From contig JAKAHI010000035.1 of NCBI GenBank assembly GCA_021815065.1, positions 1-8,997 of the forward strand: a stretch of DNA of 8,997 nt, read 5' to 3'. How positions within the stretch are numbered: position 1 is the stretch's first letter; each line of letters starts with the position of its first letter. The notes under the pieces were generated by a model. That model had not been told where the DNA came from. It saw nothing but the letters and a program-made list of their open reading frames with translations, and did no database searches. The DNA is from a bacterium. GTDB lineage: Bacteria > JAMCPX01. Positions 1 through 5,597 of the stretch are shown here, one piece after another. The position numbers and the translations under genes were made by a program.

Positions 1-172
1 TCAAAAGGATCTGTTCGCGTCAGCGATCGAAGGGCTTGTTACATTCGAAATTGCAGGAGAAAAGGCAGCTGCACGAACAAAGCTTCCGGGCAGTTTCATG
101 ACAGCACTCATAGACGAGATTTCACTTCTGAATGAGGACACGTACAAGCTCTCGGACATTACTATCAAATGA
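1..172 (+). CDS. thiM: Hydroxyethylthiazole kinase, C-terminal 56 residues (5' end outside window)
   Basis: Only the last 56 codons are present, read from base 2 to the TGA at 170-172. ThiM phosphorylates 4-methyl-5-(2-hydroxyethyl)thiazole in the cytoplasm, supplying the thiazole phosphate that ThiE joins to the pyrimidine. The visible end has the family's terminal pattern: an AGEKAA helix (A-G-x-x-A-A), then an L-P-G-S-F turn followed by a hydrophobic helix (TALIDEI). ThiM proteins typically read G-P-G-S-F followed by a helix of the type FLDAL here. The family is about 260-270 residues, so roughly four fifths lies upstream. The neighbouring thiE supports the assignment and suggests a thiamine salvage operon. 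No catalytic ATP-site residues fall in the visible part, so identity rests on the C-terminal motif and context. Confidence 0.82.
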   Translation, partial: QKDLFASAIEGLVTFEIAGEKAAARTKLPGSFMTALIDEISLLNEDTYKLSDITIK

Positions 173-177
173 AATTT

Positions 178-345
178 ATGCAGATGCAGACACAGTCACT
201 CTTGTCATACTATCATTCCCATGAGCGGCAGAGTATGCCGCTCCGGAGCAGTCCCTCGATACCTGCAGATTGCCGGACCCGGCTTTGCCGTGTACCCACC
301 GATCGTAACGATTCCGCAACTATGCTGAAGACCCGCGTAGTGTGA
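178..345 (+). CDS. Possible 55-residue ORF bridging thiM and thiE (doubtful)
   Basis: An uninterrupted frame runs from ATG 178, five bases after the thiM stop, to TGA 343-345. Its stop overlaps the GTG start of thiE (342-344) as GTGA, the geometry of translational coupling. The predicted peptide begins MQMQTQSLLSYYHSHERQS and is rich in Arg, Ser and Pro. It has no recognisable domain, signal peptide or membrane segment. No Shine-Dalgarno precedes ATG 178. The codons also contain the 223-243 hairpin, so RNA structure may be the real content here. I do not recognise it. The alternative is that this is an untranslated gap that is open by chance. Confidence 0.18.
   Translation: MQMQTQSLLSYYHSHERQSMPLRSSPSIPADCRTRLCRVPTDRNDSATMLKTRVV
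223..243 (+). other. Perfect hairpin in the thiM-thiE gap
   Basis: GAGCGGCA (223-230) and TGCCGCTC (236-243) are perfect inverted repeats around a 5-base loop, GAGTA. The second arm overlaps a 10-base palindrome GCTCCGGAGC (240-249), which could form a competing fold. No T-run follows on either strand, so this is not a standard intrinsic terminator. It could stabilise the thiM mRNA end, act as an attenuator or processing site between thiM and thiE, or be a copy of a short palindromic repeat. I see no TPP riboswitch core in the gap. Confidence 0.5.
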
Positions 346-983
346 ATTCGAATATGCTCGTAAAACCCGAACTCCCGTCAGGCATATACGGCATCACCTC
401 GCGTGATTTTGGAACATCCCACGAGCAATCTGCTCTGTATCTGCTGCAGGCAGGGGTAAAGATCATCCAGTACCGTGAAAAGGACGCGCAAACACGGACA
501 ATGTACAATGAGGCAATGAAGATCAAAGTATTGTGCAAACAATACAATGCCCTGTTTATAGTCAATGACAGAATAGATATCGCGCTTGCCGTTGATGCAG
601 ACGGCGTTCATGTCGGGCAGGATGATATGCCTGCTGAGATCGCCAGGAAGTACCTCGGCGATAAGATCATAGGGGTGTCGGTCAGGAATGAAGAAGAGGT
701 AAGGACCGGACAAGCCCAGGGAGCTGATTACGTCGGTGCAGGCGCTGTTTACCCGACATCGACAAAGCAGGACAGCACCTTTATCGGTTTAGACATGTTT
801 GCAAAGATAGCAAAAATGGCAAGGGTCCCTGTTTACGCTATCGGCGGCATTACCATGAATAACCTCGGGGAATTAAAGCGATATAACATCCGCGGGGCCG
901 CTGTGATTTCAGCCATCCTGAACACCCCTGCCCCGGAACATACTGCCCGGGAATTCATTCGCATCTGGGAATCAAAAGACTGA
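342..983 (+). CDS. thiE: Thiamine-phosphate synthase
   Basis: The enzyme condenses HMP pyrophosphate with hydroxyethylthiazole phosphate to give thiamine phosphate and pyrophosphate, the joining step of thiamine synthesis, in the cytosol. At 213 residues it has normal family length and a single TIM-barrel domain. Family motifs occur in order: YGITS near the N-terminus (16-20), QYREKD at 43-48 (Gln43, Arg45, Lys47, pyrimidine and diphosphate binding), NDR at 75-77, DGVHVGQDD at 87-95, GVS at 111-113, VGAGAVYPTSTK at 131-142, and the IGGI phosphate loop at 167-170. The start is ambiguous: GTG 342 gives the longest product, and ATG 354 gives a form four residues shorter. Neither has a clear Shine-Dalgarno, and the frame is closed upstream by TAA at 306. 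Translation may be coupled to an upstream reading frame ending at 345. Together with thiM this forms the salvage branch. Confidence 0.93.
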   Translation: MNSNMLVKPELPSGIYGITSRDFGTSHEQSALYLLQAGVKIIQYREKDAQTRTMYNEAMKIKVLCKQYNALFIVNDRIDIALAVDADGVHVGQDDMPAEIARKYLGDKIIGVSVRNEEEVRTGQAQGADYVGAGAVYPTSTKQDSTFIGLDMFAKIAKMARVPVYAIGGITMNNLGELKRYNIRGAAVISAILNTPAPEHTAREFIRIWESKD

Positions 984-1053
984 CCAAAACATTTCACGCC
1001 AGTTGCTTTTTTTTGCACAATCTTTTATAGAGCAACATGAATACAAAGAAGAG

Positions 1054-1059
1054 AAGGAG
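1054..1059 (+). promoter_or_regulatory. Ribosome binding site of dapL
   Basis: AAGGAG lies six bases before ATG 1066 and fixes the dapL start. It rules out an in-frame TTG at 1003, which would add 21 residues (including CCS-like sequence unlike the family) and has no such signal. Confidence 0.85.
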
Positions 1060-1065
1060 ACTGAC

Positions 1066-2235
1066 ATGCCGTTCAAATATGCACAAAGACTCGAGATGCT
1101 GCCGAAGTACTTATTTGCCGAACTCGACAGGATTAAATCCGAACAGATTGCCGCAGGAAAGGACATCATTGACCTCGGAGTCGGTGACCCCGATCTGCCG
1201 ACATCCGCTGAGGTGGTCGAAGCCCTGCAATCCTCAGCTCAAGACCCGGCAAACCATATTTATCCCTCTTATTCGGGCATGGACAGGTTCAGGGAGGTTG
1301 CAGCGGAATGGTTTTATAAACGCTTCGGCGTCAAGCTCGATTACAAAAAACAGGTGCTCTCGCTCATAGGCTCAAAGGAAGGTATTGCGCATTTCCCTAT
1401 GGCATTCGTCAACCCGGGAGATGTTGTCCTCTACACAGAGCCCGGTTATCCGGTGTACTTTGCTTCGACCATCTTTGCAGGCGGAACAGCGTATCCCCTG
1501 CCCCTGACGCGGGAGAACAACTTTATACCGTCACTTGAGAGCATTCCGGAGCAGATCCTGCAAAAAGCAAAGATGCTGTTTATCAATTATCCGAACAACC
1601 CAACATCCGCAACTGCCGGGGAAGCCTTCTTCAAAAAGGTCATTGCCTTTGCGAAGAAACACAATATCATCATAGCCCATGATGCGGCATACTCAGAGAT
1701 CTATTTCGGGGAAAAAACTCATTCCATACTCGAATATCCGGGTGCACTGGACGTGGCCATAGAGTTCCATTCCCTGTCGAAAACATTCAGCATGACAGGA
1801 TGGAGGATCGGGTTTACCTGCGGCAACGAGGAGTTGATAGCGGGTATCGGCAAGATAAAGACGAACATAGATTCCGGTGTGTTCCAGGCAGTTCAATGGG
1901 CCGGGATCAAAGCATTGACCCTTGGAGATGCGCTCACTGAGCCGCTGAGAAAGATATACAAAAAACGCGTACACATGGTTACCTCTGCGCTGTCCGCTGC
2001 AGGGCTTGATCCGTTCAACGGAAACTCCACGTTCTATATCTGGACAAAACTGCCCAACAATATTGATTCGATGTCCTTTACGATGAAGCTGATCCAACAG
2101 GCGGGCATCGTGGTTTCACCGGGCATAGGGTTCGGCAAGTCCGGCGAAGGTTATTTCAGGATCTCCGTGACCAATAAAGACGAGCTGATCCAACAGGCAT
2201 GCGAAAAAATAACGAAGGTATTGACTATAGGTTGA
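1066..2235 (+). CDS. dapL: LL-diaminopimelate aminotransferase (DapL2-like, PLP fold type I)
   Basis: DapL converts tetrahydrodipicolinate directly to LL-diaminopimelate with glutamate as amino donor, bypassing the succinylase/acetylase branches of lysine and peptidoglycan precursor synthesis. The 389-residue cytosolic protein has the class I/II aminotransferase layout. LGVGDPDLPT lies at 37-46, GSKEG at 102-106 (PLP phosphate side), PGDVVLYTEPGYPVY at 117-131, and YPNNPT at 175-180 with Asn178. HDAAYS lies at 205-210 with Asp206 and Tyr209, and SLSK at 236-239 holds the Schiff-base lysine Lys239. GWRIGF follows with Arg247, and Arg365 near the C-terminus should bind the substrate carboxylate. 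The run EFHSLSKTFSMTGWRIGF and the LIGSKEGIAHFP stretch resemble the DapL2 subgroup more than aspartate aminotransferase. It sits 82 bases after thiE with its own strong ribosome site and no obvious promoter, so it may be co-transcribed. A general aminotransferase is the main alternative. Confidence 0.87.
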   Translation: MPFKYAQRLEMLPKYLFAELDRIKSEQIAAGKDIIDLGVGDPDLPTSAEVVEALQSSAQDPANHIYPSYSGMDRFREVAAEWFYKRFGVKLDYKKQVLSLIGSKEGIAHFPMAFVNPGDVVLYTEPGYPVYFASTIFAGGTAYPLPLTRENNFIPSLESIPEQILQKAKMLFINYPNNPTSATAGEAFFKKVIAFAKKHNIIIAHDAAYSEIYFGEKTHSILEYPGALDVAIEFHSLSKTFSMTGWRIGFTCGNEELIAGIGKIKTNIDSGVFQAVQWAGIKALTLGDALTEPLRKIYKKRVHMVTSALSAAGLDPFNGNSTFYIWTKLPNNIDSMSFTMKLIQQAGIVVSPGIGFGKSGEGYFRISVTNKDELIQQACEKITKVLTIG

Positions 2236-2278
2236 CCCGGATTATTCTGACAATTCGAACGGGGTTTCTATGCAATTA

Positions 2279-2335
2279 CCGGTATGGTTTTCACTATCGG
2301 ATTTTCGAAGAATACCTTTATTGGTATGATTTTAT
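2279..2335 (+). terminator. Weak terminator-like hairpins in the convergent gap after dapL
   Basis: CCGGTA (2279-2284) can pair with TATCGG (2295-2300), including one G-T pair, across a 10-base loop and is followed by ATTTT. A second small stem pairs ATACC (2312-2316) with GGTAT (2323-2327) and is followed by GATTTTATT. Each is weak alone. Their place between the convergent dapL and NifX-like genes makes a loose terminator role plausible. The 106-base gap holds no gene. Confidence 0.25.
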
Positions 2336-2341
2336 TCGCGG

Positions 2342-2716
2342 TTAATGTATATGATTATGCCCGTGGTCGTGTTCTAACTCATGCATGTTCCGGCCGCCTT
2401 GCAGTTCGCCGGTAATGAATTTCTCAATGGTATGTTTGATGTCTCCAGTAACCCCTACAACCGTTTGAATACCGAACCCTGAAAAAAAGTCCACTGCCCT
2501 CGGTCCCATACCACCGGCAATTATATAGTTTGCACCTTTTTGGTGTAAGAACTGAGGTATTTCGCCCGGCTGATGGCCTTCCAGTCCTGGATTATCTATT
2601 ACCTCTTTTTTGATAATCTTGCCATCTTCAATGTCCACAAGGGTATACGATTGACACCTTCCGAAATGGGGCGATACAAAATCACCGTCCGTTGCTATTG
2701 CAACTCTTATCTGCAT
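2342..2716 (-). CDS. NifX/MTH1175-type dinitrogenase iron-molybdenum cofactor family protein with His-rich tail
   Basis: A 124-residue cytosolic protein of the NifX/NifB-C/MTH1175 fold (PF02579), a family that includes carriers of iron-sulfur or FeMo-cofactor precursors. Most stand-alone members have no proven role. Visible motifs are the first strand MQIRVAIATDGD, SPHFGRC at 15-21 with His17 and Cys21, VDIEDG at 27-32, and IIAGGMGPRAVDFF at 65-78. The C-terminus from residue 111 has six His in 14 residues (112, 116, 118, 120, 122, 124), which suggests metal binding. ATG 2716 is chosen because TCCTCCTT at 2721-2728 (AAGGAGGA in the gene's sense) lies four bases upstream. An in-frame extension to 2779 would add 21 residues that do not look like the family. 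It is transcribed alone from its own promoter. No nif gene is in the window, so a nitrogenase link cannot be claimed. Confidence 0.88.
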   Translation of the reverse strand: MQIRVAIATDGDFVSPHFGRCQSYTLVDIEDGKIIKKEVIDNPGLEGHQPGEIPQFLHQKGANYIIAGGMGPRAVDFFSGFGIQTVVGVTGDIKHTIEKFITGELQGGRNMHELEHDHGHNHIH

Positions 2717-2720
2717 ATCT

Positions 2721-2728
2721 TCCTCCTT
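2721..2728 (-). promoter_or_regulatory. Ribosome binding site of the NifX-like gene
   Basis: The minus strand reads AAGGAGGA four bases before ATG 2716. It decides the start against an upstream in-frame codon at 2779. Confidence 0.85.
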
Positions 2729-2789
2729 AGATTTTATGCCGTTAGAAAGCCACATTTTTCTCATGGGGTGAACTAACAATCTTTTTTAG

Positions 2790-2818
2790 AAAATAAGCAT
2801 ATGTTCATAACTTGTCAA
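2790..2818 (-). promoter_or_regulatory. Sigma-70-type promoter of the NifX-like gene
   Basis: On the minus strand TTGACA (2818-2813) is followed after exactly 17 bases by TATTTT (2795-2790). This gives a consensus -35 with a four-of-six -10. The expected start point near 2783 gives an untranslated leader of about 67 bases before ATG 2716. It lies between the GH57 gene and this gene, so the latter is probably transcribed independently. Confidence 0.6.
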
Positions 2819-2846
2819 GGCTTTCGGAATTTTATGATTATGAACC

Positions 2847-2870
2847 AAGCGTGGCAGAAACTTGCCGCTT
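2847..2870 (-). other. Bulged hairpin just after the branching enzyme gene
   Basis: AAGC+GGCA (2847-2850, 2853-2856) pairs with TGCC+GCTT (2863-2866, 2867-2870) around a six-base loop with a two-base bulge. It starts 12 bases after the GH57 stop. There is no T-run downstream on the minus strand, so it may be an mRNA end-stabilising structure or a poor terminator. Confidence 0.3.
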
Positions 2871-2882
2871 AATCTGAAGATT

Positions 2883-4457
2883 CTAAAGATAATTATTATA
2901 GTCTATCCAGGAAAAGATGTTGTCTTTTGACTCGAGTTCGTCCAGCAGCCTGTGTTCTATCCGGTTGTTCTGTATCTGCTCATAGAGTTTCGTAAACCTC
3001 GCTATGTGAGATATAAAACGCCTTTTGGCGTATGCAACCATCGTGCCTGAATTCATGATAAACGGCCAGTCGCTTGACTGAGCAAGCAACAGCTCGCGCA
3101 ATGCCTGGGTTATTGCCCTGTGCTGTTTGGGGGATACGCCGGATATCTGCATGAGTTCCTTCATTCTGTCCTGAGCAATGTGCAGGTGCCGGTATATCCA
3201 ATCGTTTGTCCCGTTCAGCCACACCTCATGGTAACCTTTATCGCCCCAGCTTGACTGGGAAGGCTGTGCAATCTGGTTCTCCGGGTACTCCTTGAGATAC
3301 ATGGCCGGTGTTATTGATTTTACAGGTCCGTTGATCTCGTGCAGTTTTCTGAAAACCTGTTCAAGAAAATCCGGCCCTTCAAACCACCAATGACCGAACA
3401 ACTCCGCATCATACGTTGCTATAATAAGCGGCTTTCTGTCCATATTGTCTGCAAGGTATTCGATATGTTTTCCCCGGTTAAACACAAAGTTGCCCGCATG
3501 TGTTATTATCTTGTCCACCGCCCGTTGAGGAACGTACGGTTGTTTTTGATCCGTTTTCCCCGTGATCCGGTAATACTTGATGCCGAGGTTCGAACGTGAA
3601 CCGTCGCTGTGCAGGTAAGGCTTTACATACTCAAAGTCGAGGTCATAGCCGACATCCCGGTAAAATTCCCGGTAATCGTAGTCCCCGGGATAGCCTTCTT
3701 TTGCACTCCAGACCTGTTTTGCAGACTGAATGTCCCTGCCAAAAAAGTTTACACCTGCCTCAGAACAAAGAGGTGCATAAACGCCGTACCGCGGCCTGAC
3801 GGATGCGTTCAATATTCCATGTGCATCAAGAAAGGTATAGTGTATGCCATGGTGATTCAATATTTTATCAAGTCCTTCTATGTATGCATTCTCAGGGAGC
3901 CATATACCTTTAGGATATGTTCCCAGATGGCGGATATAGGTATCAACGCCGATATGCACCTGCGCATCCTGCCATTTTTCATCTACGATAAGAGGGAGGT
4001 ATGCGTGCGTTGCTGCGGACGTTACGATCTCCACGGGTCCGGCCTCCATAAATTCCCTGAAACCCAGGATGATATTTCCATGGTACTTGTTTTCGAACAT
4101 ATCCCTAAAATGGACAAACCGGTCGTGGTACATCTTCGCAAGGGGATTTATAGCCGGATCATTTGCCGTACGCACTATTTCTTTTTCGCTTAACTCTATG
4201 AGGTTCGACAGGTACCTCCTGTACCGTTTCATCAAAAGCTCATCACCGAGCATTTCAAGCAGCGTCGGGGTAAGGCTGAGTGTTATGTGAAAATCGACGT
4301 TATCTCTTGTTAAACGATCAAACACATCAAGCAGGGGAATATAGGTTTCCGTTATGGCTTCGTACAGCCAGTCCTCTTCGAGAAAATCATTGTATTCAGG
4401 GTGCCGGACGTACGGAAGGTGAGAGTGCAGAACGATTGCAAGGTATCCGGCGGTCAT
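2883..4457 (-). CDS. GH57 1,4-alpha-glucan branching enzyme
   Basis: The protein is predicted to cut alpha-1,4 links in glycogen-like chains and re-attach them as alpha-1,6 branches, in the cytoplasm. At 524 residues it matches bacterial GH57 branching enzymes (about 520). The N-terminal seven-stranded barrel carries HSHLPYVRHP at 11-20, WLPE at 186-189 with the expected nucleophile Glu189, and YDAELFGHWWFEGP at 349-362 with the expected acid/base Asp350. The C-terminal helical domain (about 400-515) has the tryptophan-containing markers SSWGDKGYHEVWLNGTNDW and SSDWPFI that go with branching rather than amylase activity. No signal peptide is visible. Its ATG lies inside the end of the DUF4912 gene (ATGA overlap, 4 bases), so translation is coupled. 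I infer branching from motif order and length. Other GH57 specificities are less likely. The usual symbol glgB belongs to the unrelated GH13 enzyme. Confidence 0.9.
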   Translation of the reverse strand: MTAGYLAIVLHSHLPYVRHPEYNDFLEEDWLYEAITETYIPLLDVFDRLTRDNVDFHITLSLTPTLLEMLGDELLMKRYRRYLSNLIELSEKEIVRTANDPAINPLAKMYHDRFVHFRDMFENKYHGNIILGFREFMEAGPVEIVTSAATHAYLPLIVDEKWQDAQVHIGVDTYIRHLGTYPKGIWLPENAYIEGLDKILNHHGIHYTFLDAHGILNASVRPRYGVYAPLCSEAGVNFFGRDIQSAKQVWSAKEGYPGDYDYREFYRDVGYDLDFEYVKPYLHSDGSRSNLGIKYYRITGKTDQKQPYVPQRAVDKIITHAGNFVFNRGKHIEYLADNMDRKPLIIATYDAELFGHWWFEGPDFLEQVFRKLHEINGPVKSITPAMYLKEYPENQIAQPSQSSWGDKGYHEVWLNGTNDWIYRHLHIAQDRMKELMQISGVSPKQHRAITQALRELLLAQSSDWPFIMNSGTMVAYAKRRFISHIARFTKLYEQIQNNRIEHRLLDELESKDNIFSWIDYNNYL

Positions 4458-5128
4458 CGCTTTCTTGATGTTATATTTTCCCTGTCATAAGGGGCTGCCT
4501 TTTCGTACGCTGCGTACGAGTCCATAAATGAATTTGTTTGCCGATCCATAGGGCTTTTATGCGCACCGGTGTAATCTATATCAGACGGCCATGCACGAGG
4601 CATTCTTACTGTATTAGACACGGCAATGACACGGAATTCGCCTCCGGGTTTGATATAGCCAAGTTCGCTTCTCACGGTATCCGCCGGATCCGGTAAATTA
4701 ATATACCAATTGCTGGAATTACCTACATTGATGCTTGCGTACAAATGATTGTTCTGCCGGTAAACCCGTAGTATCAATGATTTTCCGGCAACAAATGACC
4801 TGTCTACCTCCCAGTAAACAAAAACCCACCACGGATCCCGCGGCATGAGCACAAGCTTTGATATGCCGGTATACACAGGCAGGACCTCTTCATACGCCGG
4901 CTCAACAACCCGCTGCTTCAGAGCACTATGAGGCTTTGGATGCAGTATCGCTCCCCGCTGCTGTTTTTTTCCTTTTAATGTTGCGGATATGGCACGAGAC
5001 CGCGCAGAAAGTACAATGGCTTTGATGAGCTGCGGCTTCGTCATGGTACGTTTCAGGCTTACCTTAAGCTGCTTTGCAAGTTTTCTTAACTCGATTATAG
5101 TCAGTACTTTGAGGTCCTTGCTCTTCAT
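4454..5128 (-). CDS. DUF4912 protein with Rho-N/SAP-like N-terminus
   Basis: A 224-residue cytosolic protein. Residues 4-42 form a short helix-turn-helix-like Rho-N/SAP-type module (ELRKLAKQLKV followed by KPQLIKAI), a fold usually linked to nucleic-acid binding. A basic linker (43-75) leads to DUF4912 (about 84-180). Its hallmarks are MPRDPWWVFVYWEV at 95-108, LRVY at 120-123, WYINL at 141-145, RSELGY at 153-158, GEF at 163-165 and SN-x-VRMPR near 171-178. The last 45 residues look disordered. The biochemical role of DUF4912 is unknown to me. The aromatic-rich strands would suit carbohydrate or peptide binding, but that is inference. The 4-base overlap with the GH57 gene argues for a shared job in glycogen metabolism. 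The start at ATG 5128 keeps the whole Rho-N module but has no good Shine-Dalgarno, and an extended -10 sits directly against it. Confidence 0.85.
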   Translation of the reverse strand: MKSKDLKVLTIIELRKLAKQLKVSLKRTMTKPQLIKAIVLSARSRAISATLKGKKQQRGAILHPKPHSALKQRVVEPAYEEVLPVYTGISKLVLMPRDPWWVFVYWEVDRSFVAGKSLILRVYRQNNHLYASINVGNSSNWYINLPDPADTVRSELGYIKPGGEFRVIAVSNTVRMPRAWPSDIDYTGAHKSPMDRQTNSFMDSYAAYEKAAPYDRENITSRKR

Positions 5129-5129
5129 A

Positions 5130-5137
5130 ATTATACC
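5130..5137 (-). promoter_or_regulatory. Extended -10 (TGGTATAAT) abutting the DUF4912 start codon
   Basis: The minus strand carries TGGTATAAT ending at 5130, one base before ATG 5128. TTGACA lies 21 bases upstream of the hexamer, too far for a normal -35, although an extended -10 can work without one. Initiation about seven bases downstream would fall inside the codons and miss the ATG. It is therefore either chance, or the product starts elsewhere, or this is not the main promoter. Confidence 0.25.
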
Positions 5138-5158
5138 ATACTGCCTTTATCCTTTTTG

Positions 5159-5212
5159 TCAATCAGACGCACGAAAACTGCACCCTGTACATGCATTCCG
5201 CAGCCAGCCCAT
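5159..5212 (-). CDS. 17-codon upstream ORF with perfect Shine-Dalgarno before DUF4912
   Basis: ATG 5212 is preceded, after five bases, by AAGGAGG (5224-5218), the best ribosome site in the window. The frame encodes MGWLRNACTGCSFRASD and ends at TGA 5161-5159, 30 bases before the DUF4912 ATG and in the same frame as it. A further in-frame TAA separates them, so readthrough at one stop would not join them. The peptide resembles nothing I know. Two cysteines lie in a C-T-G-C spacing. It may be a leader peptide that controls downstream translation, a tiny gene, or the relic of a longer N-terminus. Confidence 0.4.
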   Translation of the reverse strand: MGWLRNACTGCSFRASD

Positions 5213-5283
5213 GTACACCTCCTTGTTGCCTTTTTCGGGTTAATGAGCCGGGTTTTTACAGGGTAAAGGGTAACCCCTGAAAT
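5213..5283. other. Leader region between the RRM terminator and the upstream ORF
   Basis: I find no convincing -35/-10 pair here. On the minus strand it holds a tandem TTACCC-T-TTACCC and a small inverted repeat, CAGGG (5259-5263) with CCCTG (5275-5279), just below the terminator. Either could be an operator or a leader structure. The promoter of the DUF4912-GH57 operon should lie here or in the preceding 3' region, but the sequence does not settle it. Confidence 0.3.
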
Positions 5284-5314
5284 AAAAAAAAGGCAGGGTA
5301 GTTTCCCTGCCTTT
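5284..5314 (-). terminator. Strong intrinsic terminator after the RRM gene
   Basis: On the minus strand a perfect 10-bp stem, AAAGGCAGGG pairing with CCCTGCCTTT (5314-5305 and 5298-5289), closes a six-base loop and runs straight into further T residues (5288-5284). This is a textbook rho-independent terminator. It ends the transcript that contains the RRM gene and isolates the DUF4912-GH57 operon. Confidence 0.92.
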
Positions 5315-5597
5315 AGGTTTACCTTCACAATTCAACAAGCTCTAACTAACGTCTGAGAAACGTTACGTTCTCTGTTCGAAAGTGAAGGTTGTCTTATAAC
5401 AAAGATAATGCTCATTGTAAGCACTTTCAAGTTAAGTCTACCCCCTTATTCCCGCCATACATGGCGGGACTTTCTACTGAGATAAAGATTTAACCTTTCG
5501 TTCAGACAATACGCTTATCGGTATCGCTACAACAACAGATCTCTTATGTCTTACTGGCGGGGTGAATCTCCCGCCTATGCTGATCTTAAACGAATTA
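5315..5597 (-). other. 283-base structured untranslated region between the RRM stop and its terminator
   Basis: No credible protein is coded here. It contains several inverted repeats: TGGCGGG/CCCGCC (5555-5561 with 5570-5575), CCCGCCA/TGGCGGG (5451-5457 with 5462-5468), GAAAGTG/CACTTTC (5378-5384 with 5422-5428) and ACCTTCAC/GTGAAGGT (5321-5328 with 5382-5389). The arms of the first two hairpins can also pair with each other (5451-5457 with 5555-5561), and the last two compete for bases 5382-5384, so alternative folds are possible. It is either a long regulatory 3' UTR of the RRM gene or a small RNA released from or started within it. I recognise no known RNA family. Confidence 0.45.

Noticed and set aside
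173..341. TPP riboswitch between thiM and thiE
   Set aside because: The region has fragments such as ACCTG and GCGTAG, but not the ordered conserved core with CTGAGA and the paired arms of the THI element.
3609..4193. 194-codon + strand ORF opposite the branching enzyme
   Set aside because: It is antisense to a strongly conserved GH57 gene, has no ribosome site or family motifs, and is best explained as a codon-bias shadow.
5159..5161. TGA read as selenocysteine joining the short upstream ORF to DUF4912
   Set aside because: An in-frame TAA follows four codons later, so recoding one stop would not join the frames.
5131..5328. 65-codon minus-strand ORF upstream of DUF4912
   Set aside because: It starts within bases next to the terminator stem, runs through the hairpin, has no ribosome site and gives an unstructured cationic sequence. 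The short ORF with a perfect SD in another frame is the better reading.
5365..5390. tRNA T-loop-like GTTCGAA
   Set aside because: The flanking five bases cannot pair as a T-stem, and no acceptor, D or anticodon arms are present. A similar GTTCGAA inside the GH57 gene is also chance.
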